From Shinella sp. WSJ-2 (lineage in GTDB: Bacteria > Pseudomonadota > Alphaproteobacteria > Rhizobiales > Rhizobiaceae), in NCBI RefSeq assembly GCF_003432075.1, contig NZ_QWBU01000002.1, forward strand, positions 434,001 through 498,000: a DNA stretch of 64,000 bases, in the 5' to 3' direction. The position numbers were made by a program, and so were the translations under genes. Under the pieces are notes generated by a model. The model made no database searches, was not told the DNA's origin, and saw only the letters and a program-made list of their open reading frames with translations. The first letter of the stretch is position 1, and every line of letters starts with the position of its first letter. This document shows, in pieces, positions 59,610-64,000 of this stretch.

Positions 59610-59712
59610 GTCATCCCCCGAATCGCTCGAATTTCGCGCATATCAGCGCGCTCGAAGACAAGACGCAACCGCAATTGCGCCTGCGTGTTCCTCCTGTCAG
59701 AAAGACAAGGCC

Positions 59713-60240
59713 ATGTCCGACCGTTTTATCGTTCTTTCCGGCTGTTCCGGTGGTGGAAAGTCCACACTGTTGGAGGAACTCAGCCGACGCGGTCATGCGA
59801 CGGTGGAGGAACCCGGCCGCCGCATCGTACAGGAGGAGCTGGCAACGGATGGTGAGGCCTTACCCTGGCGCGATCTTGCGGCCTTCGCGCGCCGCGCTAT
59901 CGTCATGGCATTGGCCGACCGGAAGGCGATGCGGGATCACCCAGGCCCGGTCTTTTTCGATCGCGGGCTGATCGATGCCGCTTCGGCACTGGAGGCCCAT
60001 TCGGGCGAGCCGGTCCTGGCCCCGCTTGCCACGCAGCACCGCTACAACGCTAGCGTTTTCCTCACGCCGCCGTGGCCCGAAATCTATACTGGCGATCCGG
60101 AGCGTCGCCATGGCTTTGAGGCCGCACGCGCCGAATACGAGCGGCTTGAAAAGGTTTACCAGGCGCTCGGCTATGAGACGATCATCCTGCCGAAAGTATC
60201 GGTGGCCGAGCGGGCGGATTTCGTGCTCGCCCGGCTATGA
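59713..60240 (+). CDS. small AAA-type ATPase/kinase (AAA_28-like)
   Basis: 175-aa P-loop protein: Walker A LSGCSGGGKSTLLEELSRRG, and VFFDRGLIDAASALEAHSG as the Walker B-like acidic region. The remaining part has PPWPEIYTGDPERRHGFEAA. The length and the RHGFEAA pattern suit the PF13521-type (AAA_28) nucleoside- or small-molecule-kinase-like group. The substrate is unknown. ATG 59713 lies near AAGG. It is divergent from galE and convergent with the aminotransferase that follows (7 bp apart). Confidence 0.75.
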   Translation: MSDRFIVLSGCSGGGKSTLLEELSRRGHATVEEPGRRIVQEELATDGEALPWRDLAAFARRAIVMALADRKAMRDHPGPVFFDRGLIDAASALEAHSGEPVLAPLATQHRYNASVFLTPPWPEIYTGDPERRHGFEAARAEYERLEKVYQALGYETIILPKVSVAERADFVLARL

Positions 60241-60246
60241 GGAGCC

Positions 60247-61413
60247 TCAGCGCGCCGCGATATAGCCAGCGAGCCGGTCGGCGGCTTCGGCGATCTGCTC
60301 GGGATCGCGCAGGAAGCAGGCACGCATGAAGAGTTCGCCGCCGGGACCGAAGGCCGTTCCGGGCGCCAGACCGACATTGGTGCGATCGACGATGTCGATA
60401 GCCGCACGGCGCGAATCCGTCACGCCGTCGATCTTCAGGAAGGCATAGAGCGCACCATCCGGCTTCAGCGTCTCGACCCGGTTGGTAGCGATCAGGGCAT
60501 CGCAGAACACATCCCGGTTCTTCGTCGCCTTGTCGATATTCGCCTGCAGGAAAGCATCACCCTCGTCGAGCGCCACGATGGCACCCTGCTGCAGGAACTG
60601 CGGCACGCCGGAGGTGGAATACTGGATGAGATTTTCCAGCACCTGGCCCATTTCGGGCGGCGCGACGATCCAGCCGACGCGCCAGCCGGTCATTGACCAG
60701 TTCTTCGAGAAGGAATTGACGAAGACGACCCTGTCGCCGTCTTCCATCACATCGAGAAAGGACGGCGCTCTCTCTCCGGCGTAATGATAAAGCGCATAGA
60801 TCTCGTCGGCCATGATCCAGAGATCATGACGGCGCGCGATGGTGAGAAGGTTCTTCAGGTCCGCGCGCGATGCCGTCCAACCGGTCGGGTTCGAGGGCGT
60901 GTTGATGAAGAGCACGCGCGTCTTCGGCGTGATCGCCGCCTCGACACGATCGAGATCGACCTGCCAGCGTCCGCCGGTGAAATCGAGCATCACGGCGATG
61001 GGATTGGCCCCCGAAAGCTCGGCCGCCGCCGCAAAATTCGGCCAGGCCGGTGTCAGATAGACCATGTCGTCGCCAGGCGAGACGAGTGCCTGGATCGCAA
61101 GCGTGATCGCCTGCATGCCGGACCCTACGACATAAAAATGCTCCGCCGGCAACGCCGCTCCGAAACGCCGTGCATAATAGCGCGACAAGGCAGCCCGAAG
61201 GTCCGGTATCCCCCGTTGCCAGGTATAGAAGGTCTCGCCGCGCAACAGCGCGTCCGAGGCTGCGCGCGCGATGAAGTCGGGCGTGGGCAAATCCCCTTCG
61301 CCCACCCAGAGCGGAATGAGACCGTCCCGACCGCGCGCATAATTCACGACTTCGACGATCCCGCTTTCGGGCGCCCGAAGGGAGCGGGGGCTGAGGGTGT
61401 CGATGACGGTCAT
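60247..61413 (-). CDS. PLP-dependent aminotransferase, class I/II
   Basis: 388-aa aminotransferase. Segments: PLWVGEGDLPTPDFIARAAS, FYTWQRGIPDLRAALSRYY, FINTPSNPTGWTAS, IMADEIYALYHY, the PLP lysine in NSFSKNWSMTGWRVGW, and MRACFLRDPEQIAEAADRL. It uses 2-oxo acids as acceptor; the amino-acid substrate cannot be told. No pathway neighbours. ATG 61413 has GGAGAA seven bases upstream; an earlier ATG at 61470 lacks a site. Confidence 0.87.
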   Translation of the reverse strand: MTVIDTLSPRSLRAPESGIVEVVNYARGRDGLIPLWVGEGDLPTPDFIARAASDALLRGETFYTWQRGIPDLRAALSRYYARRFGAALPAEHFYVVGSGMQAITLAIQALVSPGDDMVYLTPAWPNFAAAAELSGANPIAVMLDFTGGRWQVDLDRVEAAITPKTRVLFINTPSNPTGWTASRADLKNLLTIARRHDLWIMADEIYALYHYAGERAPSFLDVMEDGDRVVFVNSFSKNWSMTGWRVGWIVAPPEMGQVLENLIQYSTSGVPQFLQQGAIVALDEGDAFLQANIDKATKNRDVFCDALIATNRVETLKPDGALYAFLKIDGVTDSRRAAIDIVDRTNVGLAPGTAFGPGGELFMRACFLRDPEQIAEAADRLAGYIAAR

Positions 61414-61789
61414 GAGATGTTCTCCAATATTCAGATGCCAACCATGAACGAGCACCAGCTGAAAATCCAAAGCGTTTCACGAATTTGATGCTTGCGCCTT
61501 TTTCTAAGCATCTGACGATTATTATCTTTTCCCGACGCGGGCAACTCGATTGCCATCGGTAGCGATCGTCCGTTATGACGGCGCCCTAAATTTGCCCAGT
61601 AAGTGAAATTGTTATCTTTGTGAGCGGCAATATTCAAATTGTTTGCCGATCGCGCAGGACGTTGCATTGCAATCGGGAAATCTATAGGAGTACGAGCCAC
61701 TCCGCCGGGGCACCGTATCTGGCGCCGAGAGGCATAGAGTTGCTGTGCGCATAGCTGCACGGTTTTAAGTTTCACGCTAGGAATCCGAG
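61414..61789. other. 376-bp AT-richer intergenic region before the neuB gene
   Basis: No credible gene; a minus-strand frame at 61431-61775 codes for nothing recognisable. A six-base perfect inverted repeat CGGCAA / TTGCCG (61625-61648) surrounds an AT-rich core and could be an operator. The lower GC content starts here and continues into the nonulosonic acid genes. Confidence 0.5.
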
Positions 61790-62728
61790 ATGACAGAGCA
61801 GAAAGAAATCAAGGTTATCGCCGAAATCGGCTGCAATCATTTGGGTGATATGGATATCGCCAAGGAGCTTATACGGGTGGCTGCCAAAGTTTGCGGCGCA
61901 CACGTCGCAAAGTTCCAGAAGCGTCATAACCGTGAGCTACTTACGCCTGAGGAGTATGATGCGCCTCATCCGGTTCCCGCCAACGCTTATGGCAAAACTT
62001 ACGGCGAGCATCGTGAGTATCTCGAATTTTCCGTGGGCCAACACAGGGAGTTGCAGGAAGAGTGCCGTGCCATGGGCATCGACTACTCGACCTCGGTTTG
62101 GGATTTGACCTCGGCGCAAGAAATCACGACTCTCCAGCCTAATCTCATCAAGTTGCCGTCAGCAACTAACCAGCACTATATTTTGCAGGATTATCTCTGC
62201 AAGAATTACGACGGCGAAATCCATGTCTCGACCGGCATGACAACGCACGACGAGACGGATCGGCTGGTGAAGTTTTACGAAGATCGTGGCCGTGCAAAAG
62301 ACCTCGTGCTGTACGCTTGCACCTCTGGCTACCCTGTCGCCTTTAATGATATTTGCGTCCTCGAAATCAACCGGCTTCAAGAACGCTATGGCGATCGCGT
62401 GAAGTCCATCGGCTTCTCGGGACATCATCTTGGTATCGCTGCCGATATCGCCGCTATGACTGCCGGCCTCATCGGCCGTAACATCTATGGTCGCGGTGAG
62501 TTCGAATATGTCGAGCGCCACTTCACGCTAGATCGTACATGGAAGGGCACGGACCATGCCGCCAGCCTTGAGCCTGATGGTATGCGCCGCCTTTGCCGCG
62601 ACCTCAAGAATGTCCGTCTCGCAGTTGCTTATAAAGAATCGGAAATGCTTGATGTGGAGCTTGTTCAGCGTAATAAGTTGAAATGGCGTGAAGAAAAGCA
62701 CGGCGCCCAGATTCGGCAAGTTTCCTAA
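61790..62728 (+). CDS. neuB: NeuB-like N-acylneuraminate synthase
   Basis: 312-aa nonulosonic acid synthase that condenses phosphoenolpyruvate with an N-acyl-hexosamine to form sialic or legionaminic-type acid. Diagnostic segments: VIAEIGCNHLGDMDIAKELI, HVAKFQKRHNRELLTPEEYD, SVWDLTSAQEI, LIKLPSATNQHY, and VERHFTLDRTWKGTDHAASL. The C-terminal antifreeze-like (SAF) domain of classical NeuB (about 345 aa) is absent or reduced. It overlaps nothing upstream; the downstream gene starts at the next base after its stop. Third-position base use is more A/T than in the rest of the window. Confidence 0.88.
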   Translation: MTEQKEIKVIAEIGCNHLGDMDIAKELIRVAAKVCGAHVAKFQKRHNRELLTPEEYDAPHPVPANAYGKTYGEHREYLEFSVGQHRELQEECRAMGIDYSTSVWDLTSAQEITTLQPNLIKLPSATNQHYILQDYLCKNYDGEIHVSTGMTTHDETDRLVKFYEDRGRAKDLVLYACTSGYPVAFNDICVLEINRLQERYGDRVKSIGFSGHHLGIAADIAAMTAGLIGRNIYGRGEFEYVERHFTLDRTWKGTDHAASLEPDGMRRLCRDLKNVRLAVAYKESEMLDVELVQRNKLKWREEKHGAQIRQVS

Positions 62729-63901
62729 ATGCAGGTAGTAGCGGTTATTCCGGCACGGGGGGGCTCTGTTGGTCTCCCCGGAAAAAATATCAAACCACTG
62801 AACGGAATCCCCCTGCTGGGGCGATCGGTTCTGGCTGCTGTTGGCTCTAAACTTATTTCTCAAGTTTATGTCTCGTCTGATTCCGAGGCTATCCTATCTG
62901 TTGGGAAAGAGTTTGGTGCATCGGCGATTGTGCGCCCAAATGACATCTCCGGTTCTCAGGCTAGTTCCGAATCCGCTCTCGTTCATGCTTTACGGTATGT
63001 ACAAGACACTGCAGGCGCGCTTCCAGATGTCCTAGTGTTTTTGCAATGCACCTCGCCGTTTACAACAAGTGAACAAATTGACGAACTGGTGAGGCAGCTT
63101 GTCGAAAAGCGCGCTGACAGCGCGTTCAGCGCTGTTGAAGATCACGGATTCATCTGGGAGATCGCTCCAGATGGTACTGCTTCGGGCATCACGCACGATC
63201 ACACCAAACCTCGCAAGCGTCGACAGGACATGACGCCTCGATATCGAGAAAACGGCGCTATATATGCGATGCGCGTATCGTCTTTTCTTGAAAGCGAGAA
63301 TCGCTTTTGCGGAAAAACAATTTTAGTGCCAACCGAAATGCTTCCTGTCGAGATCGATACGCCCGATGACTGGTCCGTGGCGGAGGTTTTTGCGCAGTTG
63401 CACGATAGCTCTCGGATTCGTGGCCGCGTGGAAAGAATAAAGGCGCTTGTTACCGATTTTGATGGTGTTCATACCGACGACCGCGTCCTCGTTCACCAGG
63501 ATGGATCCGAATCCGTGTACTGTAGCCGAAGCGACGGCATGGGTATCGAAATGCTCAGGCGTAAAGGGCTTAAACTCCTTATCCTTTCCAAGGAGAAGAA
63601 TCCGGTAGTCCGCGCACGGGCGGAAAAACTCAACATGGCAGTTCAACACCACGTTGAGGATAAGCTCAGCGCTCTTGAGGTCTGGCGCATGGGTTCGATG
63701 CTGGCATGGTCGGAGGTCGCTTACATCGGTAATGATATTAACGACATCGAATGCATGAAAGCGTGTGGTCTCAGTTTCTGCCCTTCTGATGCTCATCCAA
63801 GTATTAAAAAGATAGCCGACGTCATACTGAACCACGCGGGTGGAAAAGGCGCACTGCGAGAACTGAGCGAATATCTGCTTGCCAATGATCATATAGCTTA
63901 G
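62729..63901 (+). CDS. neuA: CMP-nonulosonic acid synthetase fused to KdsC-like HAD phosphatase
   Basis: 390-aa bifunctional enzyme. The N-terminal cytidylyltransferase (about 1-225) has the nucleotide loop VIPARGGSVGLPGKNIKPLN, VYVSSDSEAIL, LQCTSPFTTSEQID, then IDTPDDWSVAEVF. The C-terminal domain (about 235-385) is HAD-type with the DxDG motif in ALVTDFDGVHTDDRVLV, SRSDGMGIEMLRRKG, LILSKEKNPVVRARAEKL, and AYIGNDINDIECMKACGLSF, as in KdsC. This NeuA-phosphatase fusion occurs in animal-type CMP-sialate synthetase and in some bacteria. It would activate the product of the upstream synthase. Adjacent ATG right after the neuB stop. Confidence 0.9.
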   Translation: MQVVAVIPARGGSVGLPGKNIKPLNGIPLLGRSVLAAVGSKLISQVYVSSDSEAILSVGKEFGASAIVRPNDISGSQASSESALVHALRYVQDTAGALPDVLVFLQCTSPFTTSEQIDELVRQLVEKRADSAFSAVEDHGFIWEIAPDGTASGITHDHTKPRKRRQDMTPRYRENGAIYAMRVSSFLESENRFCGKTILVPTEMLPVEIDTPDDWSVAEVFAQLHDSSRIRGRVERIKALVTDFDGVHTDDRVLVHQDGSESVYCSRSDGMGIEMLRRKGLKLLILSKEKNPVVRARAEKLNMAVQHHVEDKLSALEVWRMGSMLAWSEVAYIGNDINDIECMKACGLSFCPSDAHPSIKKIADVILNHAGGKGALRELSEYLLANDHIA

Positions 63902-63910
63902 GAGCACGCG

Positions 63911-64000
63911 ATGCGTGTTCTTGCGCTTGCCGGTTACGATTCCTTTTTGAATGCCGCCACCTTAATCGCTCCACATTTTCAAGCAGCGGGCTGTCAGCTT
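63911..64000 (+). CDS. truncated gene of the nonulosonic acid locus
   Basis: First 30 codons of a gene cut by the window end: MRVLALAGYDSFLNAATLIA, then PHFQAAGCQL. An AGGAG sequence lies 6 bp before the ATG, 12 bp after the NeuA stop, so it is in the same operon. The start resembles that of surface-polysaccharide glycosyltransferases that act with neuA/neuB, but too little is visible for a call. Confidence 0.6.
   Translation, partial: MRVLALAGYDSFLNAATLIAPHFQAAGCQL

Noticed and set aside
61431-61775. 114-residue minus-strand frame before neuB
   Set aside because: No recognisable domain or ribosome-binding site; base composition fits intergenic DNA.

Overview
The window is a high-GC alphaproteobacterial chromosome segment, most likely from the Rhizobiaceae (Rhizobium, Agrobacterium, Sinorhizobium or Shinella type). 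The evidence is the run acyl-CoA dehydrogenase, thiolase, FadB and then PodJ at 13.2-23.3 kb, which matches my memory of the Sinorhizobium/Agrobacterium order. HWE/HisKA_2-type signalling, TIGR02186 and DUF6460 proteins and the codon usage agree. The genus is not resolved. I see no tRNA, rRNA, CRISPR array, insertion sequence or phage gene. Functional names come from motifs and family recall; no database search was run.

Layout. 0-12 kb: end of an SDR gene, a GH42 beta-galactosidase, a membrane GT2 glycosyltransferase, an orphan solute-binding protein, an S24/LexA-like regulator, two EamA exporters, and a three-gene signalling module (CHASE3 kinase, single-domain receiver, receiver-HisKA_2 kinase). 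A 746-bp gene-free stretch rich in hairpins follows. 12-19 kb: small secreted protein, cupredoxin, ribosomal protein S21, then a leftward beta-oxidation operon behind a palindromic operator. 19-28 kb: PodJ polarity factor, TSUP exporter with its TIGR02186 partner, a divergent HxlR regulator/DHFR-like pair, and a PQQ-type sugar dehydrogenase. 28-44 kb: PdeM nuclease with its DEXH helicase, YitT, methyltransferase, DUF6460, CAP, monooxygenase-like, MATE, DUF2934, pyrD with DUF952, a convergent CrbS/CrbR-like (symporter-kinase/LuxR regulator) pair, MscL, and a ParB-like orphan.

44.3-53.3 kb is a coherent guanidino amino-acid catabolic island. A leftward operon carries a DDAH/arginine-deiminase-like hydrolase, a TetR regulator, an AruH-like aminotransferase and an AruI-like 2-ketoarginine decarboxylase. 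A divergent operon carries a polar amino-acid ABC transporter (ATPase, binding protein, two permeases) and an M20 amidohydrolase. Together they look able to import arginine or a modified arginine, unmask it, and degrade it by transamination/decarboxylation or guanidine hydrolysis.

53.8-55.3 kb holds the most unusual feature: five tandem genes for tiny secreted proteins (75-82 aa precursors) sharing an ENPxxGrtD start and an RYGDxAP end. Conserved spacers each form a hairpin, the array ends in a strong terminator, and a sixth paralogue lies at 31.5 kb. Two copies encode identical proteins and show a gene-conversion-like mosaic. A cyanide-insensitive-type bd oxidase (cioAB plus a DUF2474 microprotein) follows, then chorismate mutase behind a nested RNA-like hairpin, galE, a small ATPase and an aminotransferase.

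61.8-64 kb begins a nonulosonic (sialic-type) acid locus: a NeuB-like synthase, a NeuA cytidylyltransferase fused to a KdsC-like HAD domain, and a truncated third gene. Its base composition is visibly less GC-rich than the rest, suggesting acquisition of a surface-polysaccharide cluster.
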